This document shows, in pieces, positions 10,392-19,565 of a stretch of 38,859 bases of DNA. The DNA lies in assembly GCA_964581465.1 (NCBI GenBank), contig CAZOOP010000039.1, positions 1 to 38,859 on the forward strand, written 5' to 3'. The first letter of the stretch is position 1. Every line of letters begins with the position of its first letter. Made by a program: the position numbers and the translations under genes. The stretch comes from WJMB01 sp964581465. Its GTDB lineage: Bacteria; RBG-13-66-14. The notes beneath the pieces are model-generated. The model was not told where the DNA came from and ran no database searches. It saw nothing but the letters and a program-made list of their open reading frames with translations.

Positions 10392-11102
10392 ATGGTGAAA
10401 ACGCGATGGTTGATGCTCCCAATCTGCCCGGTGGTGATCGCGGCGCTGCTCGGCGCCTGCGGCGATGACGCGGATTCCGAAGCCCTGGACAACGTGGTGG
10501 GGGAGGAGGAGCTGGATCAGCCCGCCGTCGGTGATGAGCTGATCCTGGAGCTCCGCGCCGACGGTTTCCACCTCGACGGCGAGTTATCCCTGACGACGGA
10601 GGAGCTGGGGAACGACTTCGAAGAGGCACCCCGACGCTTCTTCATCGAGCTGGAGATCTCCCGTCAGCGCGACGGTGTGCGGCCGGTGCTGCTGCTGGCC
10701 GAGGGCGACGTTAGCGGTAGGGGCGTCGAGGCCCTGGCTCGGGCCGTCGGTGACGCCGACTTCGTGGAGCTCACCTTCACGGCGGCGAAACCCACCGGTG
10801 ACGGTCTGGAGCCCCTGGGCGAGCCGCTGCCGCTGCACCTCTCCACCAGCGCTGAGCGGATGCCCGACGCCGAACCGCCGCCGCTGCGCATCGTCGCCGA
10901 CGCCGCCGGCGGTTTCAGTCTCGACGGCGCCGAGCCCGTCGATCTGGAGGAGCTGGTCAAACGGCTGGAATCGGCGGATGATGACTCCCCGCTGCTGCTG
11001 AGCTGCGCCCCGGTGTTGAACGCTGAAGAGATATACGTGATCGTCGAGGCGTTGACCGCGACGACGCCGTCGAGGGTATCTTTGACGCCCCGAAGCCGAT
11101 GA
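10392..11102 (+). CDS. lipoprotein with two ExbD/TolR-like domains (tentative)
   Basis: A 236-aa predicted lipoprotein. The signal segment ends in the lipobox LLGAC (Cys 23), followed by an acidic linker. ATG 10392 is chosen for the GGAGG five bases upstream. Two similar halves each read as strand - L..L - polar stretch - VLL/LLL - helix - F.EL.F / SRVSLTP. The second (GGFSLDGAEPVDLEELVKRL ... PLLLSCAPVLNAEEIYVIVE) resembles the periplasmic domain of ExbD/TolR. This is a fold-level inference. No ExbB/TolQ is nearby, so a role in energised outer-membrane transport is not supported by context. The next gene has its own promoter. Confidence 0.6.
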   Translation: MVKTRWLMLPICPVVIAALLGACGDDADSEALDNVVGEEELDQPAVGDELILELRADGFHLDGELSLTTEELGNDFEEAPRRFFIELEISRQRDGVRPVLLLAEGDVSGRGVEALARAVGDADFVELTFTAAKPTGDGLEPLGEPLPLHLSTSAERMPDAEPPPLRIVADAAGGFSLDGAEPVDLEELVKRLESADDDSPLLLSCAPVLNAEEIYVIVEALTATTPSRVSLTPRSR

Positions 11103-11119
11103 GACCGTCCGGGCCGGGC

Positions 11120-11148
11120 TTGCCGCCATAACTCTCAGCCGGTATAAT
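11120..11148 (+). promoter_or_regulatory. sigma-70-type promoter of the MBOAT gene
   Basis: TTGCCG (11120-11125), 17-nt spacer, perfect TATAAT (11143-11148). It lies about 55 nt before the ATG at 11203 and just after the lipoprotein stop, so the acyltransferase cluster likely has its own transcription start. Confidence 0.7.
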
Positions 11149-11202
11149 CCACCCTTTTGAACGCCCTTCCTTCCCGTCATCCACCCAATCCCGACCGAGC
11201 CG

Positions 11203-12639
11203 ATGGTTTTCAACACCCTGCCCTTCCTGCTCTTCCTGCCGGCGGCCTTCGTCCTCTACTGGCTGCTGCGCCGGGCCGACTATCGCTGGCAAAACCTGAT
11301 GCTGGTGGGCCTGAGCCTGGTCTTCTACGGCTGGTGGGACTGGCGCTTTCTGCCGCTGCTGGTGGGCATCGCCCTGGTCGATTACCTGGTCGGCCGGGGC
11401 CTGGCGGCCACCGAGAAGCCGGGACGGCGCAAGCTGCTGCTCGGGCTGAGCCTGGCGGCAAACCTCGGCGCCCTGGCCATCTTCAAGTACTCCAACTTCT
11501 TCATCGACAGCTTCGCCTCCCTGCTGCGCCTGATCGGTCTGCAGCCGAACATCGGCTCCCTGGAGATCATTCTGCCCCTGGGGCTGGTCTTTTTCACCCT
11601 GCGCTCGCTGACCTACACCATCGACGTCTACAAGGGCAAGCTGAAGCCCACCCGGGATCCCATCGCCTACCTCGCCTTCGTTTCCTTCTTTCCGCACCTG
11701 CTGGCCGGACCCATCGAACGGGCGCGCTACTTCCTGCCCCAGTTGGAGAGGCGGCGCGAGTTCGACCCCGATCACGCCGCCGACGGCCTGCGCCAGATGC
11801 TCTGGGGTTTCGTCAAAAAGGTCGTCGTGGCCGACATGGCCGCCCAGGCGGTCAACGCCGTCTTCCTGAGCTATCACCTGCAGGATACCCCCACCCTGAT
11901 CGCCGGGCTGTTCCTCTTCGCCGTCCAGCTCTACGGCGACTTCTCCGGCTACTCGGACATCGCGGTGGGCACGGCGCGGCTGTTCGGGTTCAAGTCGGTG
12001 CGCAACTTCGCCTACCCCTACTTCTCGCGCAACGTGGCCGAGTTCTGGCGGCGCTGGCACATCTCGCTGATGAGCTGGTTCCGCGAGTACGTCTTCTATC
12101 CCCTGGGCGGCCCGATGAAGGGCAAGGGGCGCTGGATCCTCAACACCCTGGTCGTCTTCGCCGTCAGCGGTCTCTGGCACGGTTCGGACTGGACCTTCGT
12201 GGCCTGGGGGCTGCTCAACGGTCTCTACTTCATCCCGCTGATCCTGCGCAAGAACCCGCCGATCACCAAGGGCACCGTCGCCAAGGACCGCCTCTTCCCC
12301 AGCCTCAAAGAGGCCCTGCAGATGCTGGGGACCTTCCTGCTGATCATGCTCAGTTGGGTGTTCTTCCGCGCCGAGACCATGGCCCAGGCCTGGGGTTACC
12401 TCAAAGCCATGGTGACCAACTTCGGTTTCGGCGGGCTGGGCTACGGCTACCTCAAGTGGCCCGTCATCGCCAGCCTGGCGCTGCTGCTGGTCGAGTGGTT
12501 CCAGCGTAAGCGACGCCACACCCTGCGGATCACCAAGCTGCCGCGCTGGCTGCGCTGGATCATTTACTACGCCCTGATCGCCATCCTGATCTTCTTCGGC
12601 ACCTACGGCAGCGCCGAGTTCATCTATATGCAGTTCTAG
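11203..12639 (+). CDS. MBOAT-family O-acyltransferase (AlgI-like)
   Basis: A 478-aa polytopic membrane protein that moves acyl (usually acetyl) groups across the membrane for polysaccharide O-acylation. Family signatures are present: N-terminal FNTLPFLLFLPAAFVLYWLL, FYGWWDWRFLPLL, the central LAGPIERARYFLPQL, DFSGYSDIAVG, NFAYPYFSRNVAEFWRRWHI, and the catalytic-His segment GLWHGSDWTFVAWGLLNG. Length is typical of AlgI/DltB relatives. The two following genes encode SGNH-like partners, the arrangement expected for an extracellular polysaccharide acetylation module. No ribosome-binding site is obvious before the ATG. The polymer acted on is unknown. Confidence 0.93.
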   Translation: MVFNTLPFLLFLPAAFVLYWLLRRADYRWQNLMLVGLSLVFYGWWDWRFLPLLVGIALVDYLVGRGLAATEKPGRRKLLLGLSLAANLGALAIFKYSNFFIDSFASLLRLIGLQPNIGSLEIILPLGLVFFTLRSLTYTIDVYKGKLKPTRDPIAYLAFVSFFPHLLAGPIERARYFLPQLERRREFDPDHAADGLRQMLWGFVKKVVVADMAAQAVNAVFLSYHLQDTPTLIAGLFLFAVQLYGDFSGYSDIAVGTARLFGFKSVRNFAYPYFSRNVAEFWRRWHISLMSWFREYVFYPLGGPMKGKGRWILNTLVVFAVSGLWHGSDWTFVAWGLLNGLYFIPLILRKNPPITKGTVAKDRLFPSLKEALQMLGTFLLIMLSWVFFRAETMAQAWGYLKAMVTNFGFGGLGYGYLKWPVIASLALLLVEWFQRKRRHTLRITKLPRWLRWIIYYALIAILIFFGTYGSAEFIYMQF

Positions 12640-12654
12640 GCCGGGGGCCTGATA

Positions 12655-13653
12655 ATGCCACGCTTCATCGGACGACTGCTGCTCTTTCTAGCCCCGCTGA
12701 TCCTCATCGTCGGCGCGGCGGTCTATATCGATCCCCTGGACCGCTTCCCCGGTTGGCAGGGGCTGGAACAGATCAACGCCGACTACCGCCGAACCAAGAT
12801 CGAGGACTACCTGGCCCGGAAACCGCGAGACTACGACACCTTCGTCTTCGGCTCCAGCAGGGTGATGCGCCTGCGCAACGAGTTTTTCGCCGAATACGGA
12901 TACAACAGCTTCAACTTCGGCTATAACATGGCGCGCATCGAGGACGTCTATCTCAACCTGCGCCTGGTGCTCGACGAGAACGACGTCCCGCCCCGCCTGG
13001 TGGTGCTGGGGATCGAGCCGGAGATGTTCCTGCCCGAGCTGCCGCTACATCCGCAGACGATGCGGCTTCCCGAACTCACCCGCTACCTGACCGCTGATCC
13101 GGGCCTGACCCGCGAGCCCCCCGGTGATTTGCTCACGCTGATCGCCGAAGCCACCCGGCTGGTTTTCCCGGCCATCTACTATAACGTCGTCGAGGAGCGC
13201 CCCGGAGTCGAGTTCGCCCTGGACCCACGCACCGGAGACTACCTGATCGAGACCCCGGCGCCGGAGCCGGTAAAGCTCAGCGCGACCATCCTCGAGTTCC
13301 TGCACGGCGTCTACTCCGGTAACGATAAGCTCGATCCGGTCCGCCGCACTTACTACCGGCGGATCGTCGAGCTCTGTGCGGAGCGGGATATCGAGCTGAT
13401 CGCCTTCACCACGGCCAATCACCGGCTCCTCGATGACTACCTGAACAACAACACCCGCCGGCTCGACGTGTTCAACGAGCTGATCGAGTTCGCCGAGTCG
13501 ATCGATTCACCGCGCTACTCCTTCTTCGACTTCGCCGATGTCGGTGTCTTCGGGGGTGATCCCGAGGGCTTCAACGACATCGCCCATATCGACGCCGTCA
13601 ACTCCCGACGCCTCGTTGATTTCCTGTTCCAAGCCATCACAACGAACTCCTAG
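12655..13653 (+). CDS. SGNH/GDSL-like membrane-anchored acyltransferase partner
   Basis: A 332-aa protein with one N-terminal membrane anchor (residues ~5-24), followed by a periplasmic SGNH-like domain. FVFGSSRVMRL holds the candidate nucleophile Ser. N-F-G-Y-N lies where block II/III residues are expected, and near the C-terminus FNDIAHIDAVNSRRL offers the Asp-x-x-His dyad. It starts 15 nt after the MBOAT stop with no clear Shine-Dalgarno, so it is probably translated by reinitiation. By analogy with AlgX/AlgJ-type systems it would transfer acetyl groups delivered by the MBOAT protein. The family is inferred from motifs and neighbours. Confidence 0.75.
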   Translation: MPRFIGRLLLFLAPLILIVGAAVYIDPLDRFPGWQGLEQINADYRRTKIEDYLARKPRDYDTFVFGSSRVMRLRNEFFAEYGYNSFNFGYNMARIEDVYLNLRLVLDENDVPPRLVVLGIEPEMFLPELPLHPQTMRLPELTRYLTADPGLTREPPGDLLTLIAEATRLVFPAIYYNVVEERPGVEFALDPRTGDYLIETPAPEPVKLSATILEFLHGVYSGNDKLDPVRRTYYRRIVELCAERDIELIAFTTANHRLLDDYLNNNTRRLDVFNELIEFAESIDSPRYSFFDFADVGVFGGDPEGFNDIAHIDAVNSRRLVDFLFQAITTNS

Positions 13654-13660
13654 CCGACCT

Positions 13661-14641
13661 ATGCGAAGCTTCATCCTGCGACTCCTGCTCTTCATCCTTC
13701 CTCTGGCCGCCCTGACGGTGCTCAGCTTCTTCGTCGACCCCATCGACCTCTAAGCGGGGCCGCAGTGGGTCGACCCCTGGTACAATCACTACCGCGCCGC
13801 CAAGGTCCACGACCTGCTGTACGAAACCGACTTCGGCTACGACGCCTATCTGCTGGGCTCCAGCCGGATGATGGTCATGCCCATCGAGCCCGTCAACGAG
13901 CTGGGGTTCAAGACCTACAACTTCAGCTACAACCTGACCCGGGCCGAGGACATCTACCTGAACCTGCGCTTCCTCCTCGATCACAACGAGCGCCCCATCG
14001 AGCTGATCGTGCTGGGTCTCGATGTGATGCTCTTCCACGACAGCCTGCCCTTCCACCGTCAGGGCCAGCGGGTCCCGGAGCTGGCCCGCTACAGGATCGA
14101 CGAGTTACGCCTGCCCGATGAGCGATTCAGCGAGCTGGAGACGCTGACCATCGGCCTGCAGACCACCGCCGAAGCTCTGGTCGACGAGCTTCTCGGAACC
14201 GAACCCGCGCGGGGCTTCACCTTTGAAACCCGAACCGGGGTACGGACCGACGACACGGACAGACGCTTCGTTATCGACGCGCACACACTGGATATCTGGC
14301 ACGGGATCTACAGTGGTTTCGAGGAGCTGGAACCCCGACGTCTGGCCTATTTCGACCGCTTCATCGAACTGGCGGCCGAGAATGACATCCGTGTCCTGGC
14401 CTTCCTGACCACCAACCATGCCATCCTCGACGATCACCTGCGCCGGGAGACCGATTACGCCGCCCGCCTGGCCGAGGCCCGGGAGTACTGGGACGCCATC
14501 GACTATCCGGGATTCAACTGGGTAGACCTTTCCCGGGTGGAAAGCTTCGGCGGCGCCCCCGACGGCTTCTTCGACCTGGGTCACGTGAACCCGGAGAATG
14601 CCGAACAGTGTCTTTATTATCTGCTGGAGAACCACTATTGA
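13661..14641 (+). pseudogene. second SGNH-like partner, in-frame TAA at codon 31
   Basis: A paralogue of the preceding gene in one continuous 327-codon frame. It begins with a membrane anchor (MRSFILRLLLFILPLAALTV...) and is interrupted by TAA at 13751-13753. Downstream the frame continues without shift and aligns gap-free with its neighbour: DPIDL-stop-AGPQWVD against DPLDRFPGWQG, then AYLLGSSRMM (nucleophile Ser) and a C-terminal Asp-x-x-His (DLGHVNPENAEQ). The paralogue has Phe at the stop position. Translation could restart at ATG 13868 but would lose the anchor and the Ser motif. It is a recent nonsense change or an assembly error. Confidence 0.8.
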
Positions 14642-14764
14642 TAATGTTATAATTCTAAATTGTACATAATCGACGTTCACTCTGCTAAACGATCGAGTTA
14701 TTACAATCGCCCAAAGAATCCCGATCCTATAGAGACGGATGGACGCTAGGAATCAATACCGGTG

Positions 14765-14790
14765 AGACGGGCCGCCAGGCCCGTCTTTTC
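14765..14790 (+). terminator. terminator of the MBOAT/SGNH cluster
   Basis: A perfect 9-bp stem, AGACGGGCC (14765-14773) and GGCCCGTCT (14778-14786), with loop GCCA, followed by TTTCTTCTT. Confidence 0.85.
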
Positions 14791-14793
14791 TTC

Positions 14794-14822
14794 TTGACAA
14801 AGCAGAATACTCCACCTAACAT
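14794..14822 (+). promoter_or_regulatory. promoter of the propeller-protein gene
   Basis: TTGACA (14794-14799), 17-nt spacer, TAACAT (14817-14822). It sits directly after the terminator and about 75 nt before the ATG at 14899. The -10 match is imperfect. Confidence 0.55.
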
Positions 14823-14898
14823 TAACAATAGTTTTTACTTTCAACCATCATTGCTGTCTAGGCTGTCTGACGGCAGACGACCTCAAAGGGGGCGTAGA

Positions 14899-16476
14899 AT
14901 GAAGCAGTTGCTTATACTCATTTCGGCTTTGGCGTTTATTGCACCCTCAAGCGCCGATGACTGGCACATCGAGGTGGTGGATTGGGATGGTGATGTCGGC
15001 AGCTTCACCTCCCTGGCGCTGGATTCCAGCGGCAACCCGCATATTTCATATTTCGACGGAAGCAACGGAGACCCCAAGTACGCCGTCTGGAACGGCGCGA
15101 GCTGGAAGCTCCAGACGGTGGATTCGACTGGTAATGTTAGCTACTACACCTCTCTGGCGCTGGATTCCAGCGGCAACCCGCATATCTCGTACTGGGACAT
15201 CACCAACTACAACCTCAAGTTCGCCCGTTGGAACGGCGCGAGCTGGGAGCTCGAGACGGTGGATTCGGGTGGGTATGTCGGCGGGCACACCTCTTTGGCG
15301 CTGGATGACAGCGGCAACCCGCACATCTCGTACTATGGTAATAGCGACCTGAAGTACGCGGTCTGGAACGGCGCGAGCTGGCAGATCGAGACGGTGGATT
15401 CGGATGGTGTTGTCGGCAGGTACACCTCCCTGGCGTTGGATTCCAGCGGCAACCCGCATATTTCGTACTATGGTATTAGCGACCTGAAGTACGCGGTCTG
15501 GAACGGCGCGAGCTGGCAGATCGAGACGGTGGATTCGGGTGGTAGTGTAGGCGCGTACACCTCCCTGGCGCTGGATTCCAGCGGTAGCCCGCACATATCG
15601 TACTGCGACTACACTAACGACGACCTCAAGTACGCCGCCTGGAACGGCGCGAGCTGGCAGATCGAGACGGTGGACTCGACTGGTGATGTCGGCAGTTACA
15701 CCTCCCTGGCGTTGGATTCCAGCGGCAACCCGCATATTTCGTACTTCGACAACACTAACGACGACCTCAAGTACGTCGTCTGGAACGGCGCGAGCTGGCA
15801 GATCGAGACGGTGGATTCGACAGGTGATGTCGGCGGTTACACCTCCCTGGCGTTGGATTCCAGCGACTACCCGAATATTTCGTACTTTGACTGGCGTAAC
15901 GCCGATCTCAAGTTCGCCACCACCCGCCCGGACTGGGATATTGAGGACGTTGAACTGCTGGCGTCCCCCGCCGACGACGGCGTGCTGCTCGGCTGGACGG
16001 TCAGCGGCGACGTGCCCGCCGGTGTCCGCGTCCTGCGCGGTGTGGACGATCCCGTCGCCGTGTCCGGCTCGCTGCCAGGTGAGACCAGCCGCTGGCTGGA
16101 TCGGGGCGTAGAGCCCGGCGAGAGTTACGTCTACTGGCTGGAGGCCACGGACAGCGACGGTCGCACCGAGCGATACGGTCCCACGGAGGCCGTGGTCGTT
16201 CCCGAGACTCAGAGCGTCCTGACCCTGGAGGCCCCCTGGCCCAGTCCGGCGACGAACGGCGTGACACTGGCCTTCGAGCTGCCCGCTGGCGTCGAAGCGG
16301 CTAGCATCACCATCTACGACCTGGCCGGACGGATCGTCGAGACCGTCGACATCGACGCCATCCCGGGTCGTCAAACGCTAATTATAGACACCGCCGCCTA
16401 CCGGCCCGGCGTCTACCTGGCCACACTGGCGACGGATACTGCGAGCGAGACGAGAAGGTTCCTCATCAGCCGCTAG
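14899..16476 (+). CDS. secreted seven-repeat beta-propeller protein with type IX-like sorting domain
   Basis: A 525-aa exported protein. ATG 14899 (MKQLLILISALAFIAPSSAD) follows AAAGGGGGCG and gives a clean signal peptide. Seven tandem repeats of 45-47 residues follow, pattern W.IETVDS.G.VG.YTSLALDSSGNPHISY.D...DLKYAVWNGAS; seven is the number for a closed seven-bladed propeller. Then come a fibronectin-like domain (from about DWDIEDVELL) and a C-terminal domain with ITIYDLAGRIVE and PGVYLATL, ending FLISR, as in type IX secretion sorting domains. The repeats are also near-identical in DNA, suggesting recent duplication. The ligand is unknown; no T9SS machinery lies in the window. Confidence 0.85.
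   Translation: MKQLLILISALAFIAPSSADDWHIEVVDWDGDVGSFTSLALDSSGNPHISYFDGSNGDPKYAVWNGASWKLQTVDSTGNVSYYTSLALDSSGNPHISYWDITNYNLKFARWNGASWELETVDSGGYVGGHTSLALDDSGNPHISYYGNSDLKYAVWNGASWQIETVDSDGVVGRYTSLALDSSGNPHISYYGISDLKYAVWNGASWQIETVDSGGSVGAYTSLALDSSGSPHISYCDYTNDDLKYAAWNGASWQIETVDSTGDVGSYTSLALDSSGNPHISYFDNTNDDLKYVVWNGASWQIETVDSTGDVGGYTSLALDSSDYPNISYFDWRNADLKFATTRPDWDIEDVELLASPADDGVLLGWTVSGDVPAGVRVLRGVDDPVAVSGSLPGETSRWLDRGVEPGESYVYWLEATDSDGRTERYGPTEAVVVPETQSVLTLEAPWPSPATNGVTLAFELPAGVEAASITIYDLAGRIVETVDIDAIPGRQTLIIDTAAYRPGVYLATLATDTASETRRFLISR
14959..15925 (+). repeat. coding tandem repeat, seven units of ~135-141 bp
   Basis: Seven units built around GGCGCGAGCTGG, GAGACGGTGGATTC and CTGGATTCCAGCGGCAACCC. 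Units 3 to 6 are the most alike. Units 3 and 4 lack about two codons relative to the others. Unequal exchange could change the unit number. Confidence 0.85.
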
Positions 16477-16560
16477 ACGGCGATTGGCAATCTTGCGTAT
16501 TATTCTGTAAGGGGTGACCAAATGAAATAGGACCAAAATTGTAACCATAAAGAGCTGAAT

Positions 16561-16830
16561 CGAGTAGGCGGAAGCCGTCACTACGTGAGGCTGACCAGCC
16601 ATTTCAGGTTCTAAACCAAGCAATAGAATGCTGTTAGCATGTCACTCAGAACCAATTCTAAAAACCTTTTGGTGGGAACGACAGCCTCCGGCTCCACGCG
16701 ACACTTAATACAAGGCGATATTGATCGTTATAAATCGATAGCATGACAAGGGCAGCGATATGATCGATAAAGCATTATATGAAAAGCTATTAGCGAGAAG
16801 TACCGATTTGAATATGATTTATAATTCCTT
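16561..16830 (+). repeat. family-2 intergenic repeat
   Basis: Fills much of the gene-free 16477-17014 interval. It matches 32130-32392 through the ordered landmarks GGCGGA, GCAATAGAATGCTGTTAGCA, GGGAACGACAGCCTCCGGCT, TTAATACAAG, GATAAAGCATTATATGA and CTATTAGC. It is lower in GC than the genes and has no open frame. The rest of the interval shows nothing recognisable. Confidence 0.6.
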
Positions 16831-17014
16831 GGGCTTTATCCAGAAACACAATGGTCGGTAACAGTTAAGTTATCCCTTACAATATGGTGTCTTTGCGGAT
16901 AATAGACATAGATTGGGTCGGAGGCTTAACTCCGGCCTTTTTAACGCTTGGGCTGTGGGGCTGTGGGGCTGTTTCCAAAAACCGCGCAATTTGCGCTGAA
17001 AAGGACTCGTAACT

Positions 17015-19348
17015 TCAGCCGGCCTCTATCTCGGCCAGGATTGCCAAGATACCCGCGGCGTTTCCGGCGTAGTAATCGGCGCCCAGAGCGGCGGCGGCAT
17101 CGGCGTCCAGCGTCGCCCCGCCGACAATCACCGGTGTGGATAATCCGGCCCCGCGCAGCGCCGTCACCACCTCGGTGATGCGCGGCGCAGTGGTGGTCAT
17201 CATCGCCGAAAGCCCCAGGGCGAGGGGTTGATGCTTGCGGCAGACGGCGACTATCTCGGCCGTCGCCACGTCGCGTCCCAGGTCGATCACCCGGTACCCG
17301 GCTCCGGCGGCGACGGCCGCCACGATGCCCTTGCCGATGTCGTGGACGTCGTCCTTGACCGAGGCCAGCGCCAGGCATCCCCGAGGGGGGGCGCCGGTGG
17401 AGAGGTTTTCGAGGTACTCGAGAGCCGGTCGGGCGCTCTGGGCGGCCAGGATCAACTGGGGCAGATAGAGGCGCCCGGCGGCGTAAAGCTCGCCGATGCG
17501 GGTCATAGACGGGCGCAGCAGCTCCTCGACCACCCGGTTCGGATCGGCGGGCTGCTCGGTGAGAGCTTCATCGAACAGGGTCCGGAAGCCGGCGGCCTTC
17601 CCCTCGATCAACAACCGTACGGCCTTGGACTCGCCGTTCGGAGCAGCGGAAATCGGCTCGAGCTCCACCGTGCCGAGCAAACGCAGGGCGGCCCCGCGTT
17701 GACCCAGCAGTAGCTCGTCGGTGGGGTCGACGATGGCCGCCGTCAAACCCCGTTCGAGGGCCAGGGTCAGGAAGGCGGCGTTGAGCCTCCGCCGCTCGGG
17801 CAGGCCGAAGGAAAGGTTGGAGATCCCGGCGACGGTCCTCCGGCCGCGCTCGGTCAGACCGGCGATGGTCTCCAGGGTCGCGCGGGGATCGCCGCCGGCG
17901 CCCAGGGCGGTCACCACGGGGTCGAAGAGGCGGCGACGCTCCGGCAGGCCCAGCTCGTCGAGCAGCACGGACGATTCGTCCAGTAGCTCCAGCCGCCCCG
18001 CCGCCGTCGATGGCACTGTTTCACCTAGCGCCAGTACGACCAGAATCCCGCCGTACCTCTTCGTCAGGGCGGCCTTGGTCCTCAGCTCGGCGGGCAGCGC
18101 CCGGCTCGAGTTGTACAGCGCCCGACCGGGGAAGGCGGCCAGCAAATGCCCGGCCAGCGCGGGGTCCTGAACGTCCACGGCGACGGCGACACCCAGACGG
18201 TGGGCCAGTTCGAGAAGCAGGCGCTCGGCGTAGTAGGGGTCGACGGCGCTCTCCAGGCCGAAGTTCAGGTCCAGTATTAGGGCTCCGGCGTTGACCTGAC
18301 GCCGGGCCAAGCTCAACGGATAGTCGAGGTCGCCGTCGCGCAGCGCCCGGCGCAACCGGGGCCGTCCGGCCGGATTGAGCTTCTCGCCGATCAGTGTTCC
18401 GGGGACAAGGGGCACCAGCCTCGAGGGCGCCGCCAGAGCAACCGGCGCCTCGACGGATCGCTCTATAGGCTTTCGCCCGGCGAAGCGCCCGGCCAGGGCG
18501 GCGATGTGCTCCGGCGTCGTACCGCAGCAGCCCCCGACGAGAACCGCCCCGGCCTCGACCAGGGGCTCCAGTTCCCGGACGAACTCCTCCGGCGAGAGAT
18601 CGTAGAAAGCGCCGACGGCGTCGGTGCGCGGCAGACCGGCGTTGGGTTCCACCACCAGGGGCTTGCGCGTCGCCGCCGCGAGACGACGCAGCGGGTCGAG
18701 AAACCCCCGGGGTCCCGTCGAGCAGTTCAGCCCGACGGCGTCCACGTCCAGGTCATCCAGCACGGCGGCGACGACCTCGGGGGGCGAGCCGGTAAGGGTG
18801 CGGTCGTCGTCGCCGGGCGTGACCTGGGCCGTCAGGAAGAGAGCGGCGTCCAGTTCCCGCAGCGCCAGCACGGCCTGCTTGAGCTCGCCCAGGTCGCCGA
18901 AGGTCTCCAGGAAGACGGCCTCGACACCGGCGGCCAGCAACTCGTCACCGGCACGGCGGTATTGCTCGCGGAACCAGCCGCTCAAACGTCGGCCCAGGGG
19001 ATAGCTAAACTCTCCGGTGGGACCGAGGCTTGCGGCGACGACGATCTCGCGTTCAGCCTCGGCCGCGCCCTCGCGGACCAGCTCCACCGCGCGGCGCAAT
19101 AGAGCGTCATAGTCGTCGATCCCGTGGCGCGCCAGACGATGCGGCGCGGCGCCGAAGCTGTCGGCCAGCAGGACCCGGGCGCCGGCCGCGGCGTAGTCGC
19201 GATGGATGGCGCGCACCAGCTCCGGAGCGTCGCGCACCGCCGCCTCGGGCGGACCATGAGAGTATCCGCGGCGCGCCAGCTCCGTGCCCATCGCGCCGTC
19301 CAGGATCACGACCTCCCGGCGAAGGAATCGTCTCAGTTCGATTGTCAT
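17015..19348 (-). CDS. metH: cobalamin-dependent methionine synthase lacking the reactivation domain
   Basis: A 777-aa enzyme that methylates homocysteine to methionine using methyltetrahydrofolate and cobalamin. Domains: homocysteine methyltransferase (1-~290; zinc ligands Cys209 in LNCSTG and Cys274/275 in VGGCCGTTPEHI), pterin-binding domain (~315-560, starting TLIGEKLNP, with LDLNFG), B12 cap (~585-655) and B12-binding domain (DVHDIG at 667-672, with His669 as cobalt ligand, then GLSAM and IVGGATL). The C-terminal AdoMet-binding reactivation domain of E. coli MetH (about 1,200 aa) is missing. It is supplied by the separate gene just upstream. It is the last gene of a minus-strand methionine operon. 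Confidence 0.95.
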   Translation of the reverse strand: MTIELRRFLRREVVILDGAMGTELARRGYSHGPPEAAVRDAPELVRAIHRDYAAAGARVLLADSFGAAPHRLARHGIDDYDALLRRAVELVREGAAEAEREIVVAASLGPTGEFSYPLGRRLSGWFREQYRRAGDELLAAGVEAVFLETFGDLGELKQAVLALRELDAALFLTAQVTPGDDDRTLTGSPPEVVAAVLDDLDVDAVGLNCSTGPRGFLDPLRRLAAATRKPLVVEPNAGLPRTDAVGAFYDLSPEEFVRELEPLVEAGAVLVGGCCGTTPEHIAALAGRFAGRKPIERSVEAPVALAAPSRLVPLVPGTLIGEKLNPAGRPRLRRALRDGDLDYPLSLARRQVNAGALILDLNFGLESAVDPYYAERLLLELAHRLGVAVAVDVQDPALAGHLLAAFPGRALYNSSRALPAELRTKAALTKRYGGILVVLALGETVPSTAAGRLELLDESSVLLDELGLPERRRLFDPVVTALGAGGDPRATLETIAGLTERGRRTVAGISNLSFGLPERRRLNAAFLTLALERGLTAAIVDPTDELLLGQRGAALRLLGTVELEPISAAPNGESKAVRLLIEGKAAGFRTLFDEALTEQPADPNRVVEELLRPSMTRIGELYAAGRLYLPQLILAAQSARPALEYLENLSTGAPPRGCLALASVKDDVHDIGKGIVAAVAAGAGYRVIDLGRDVATAEIVAVCRKHQPLALGLSAMMTTTAPRITEVVTALRGAGLSTPVIVGGATLDADAAAALGADYYAGNAAGILAILAEIEAG

Positions 19349-19379
19349 GGTTTGTCCATTGTCTTTCCCTCACTCGCCG

Positions 19380-19555
19380 CCGAGACCTTTGCCAATCAGC
19401 CCTTGACCGATCAGTACGTCCGGAACGGAGGCGTTGGCACGTTTCTTGCGCAGTCCACCGCCGGTTTGTTCCATGAGAGCGCCCTTCCGCAAGAAACGTG
19501 CCAACGCCGGTGCCGGGCGACGGGGGTCGTGCGTGGTGTTTGGCAAAGGTCTCGG
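19380..19555. repeat. nested inverted-repeat element, copy 1
   Basis: Outer 16-bp perfect arms CCGAGACCTTTGCCAA (19380-19395) and its complement (19540-19555). Inner 21-bp perfect arms (19430-19450 and 19488-19508) contain the 16-nt core TGGCACGTTTCTTGCG. The loop is 37 nt (19451-19487). The element sits between the MetH-reactivation gene and metH, ending 10 nt from the former's stop codon. The same architecture recurs at 22343-22531 and 29829-30006. Confidence 0.92.
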
Positions 19556-19565
19556 TGGGGTGGGC

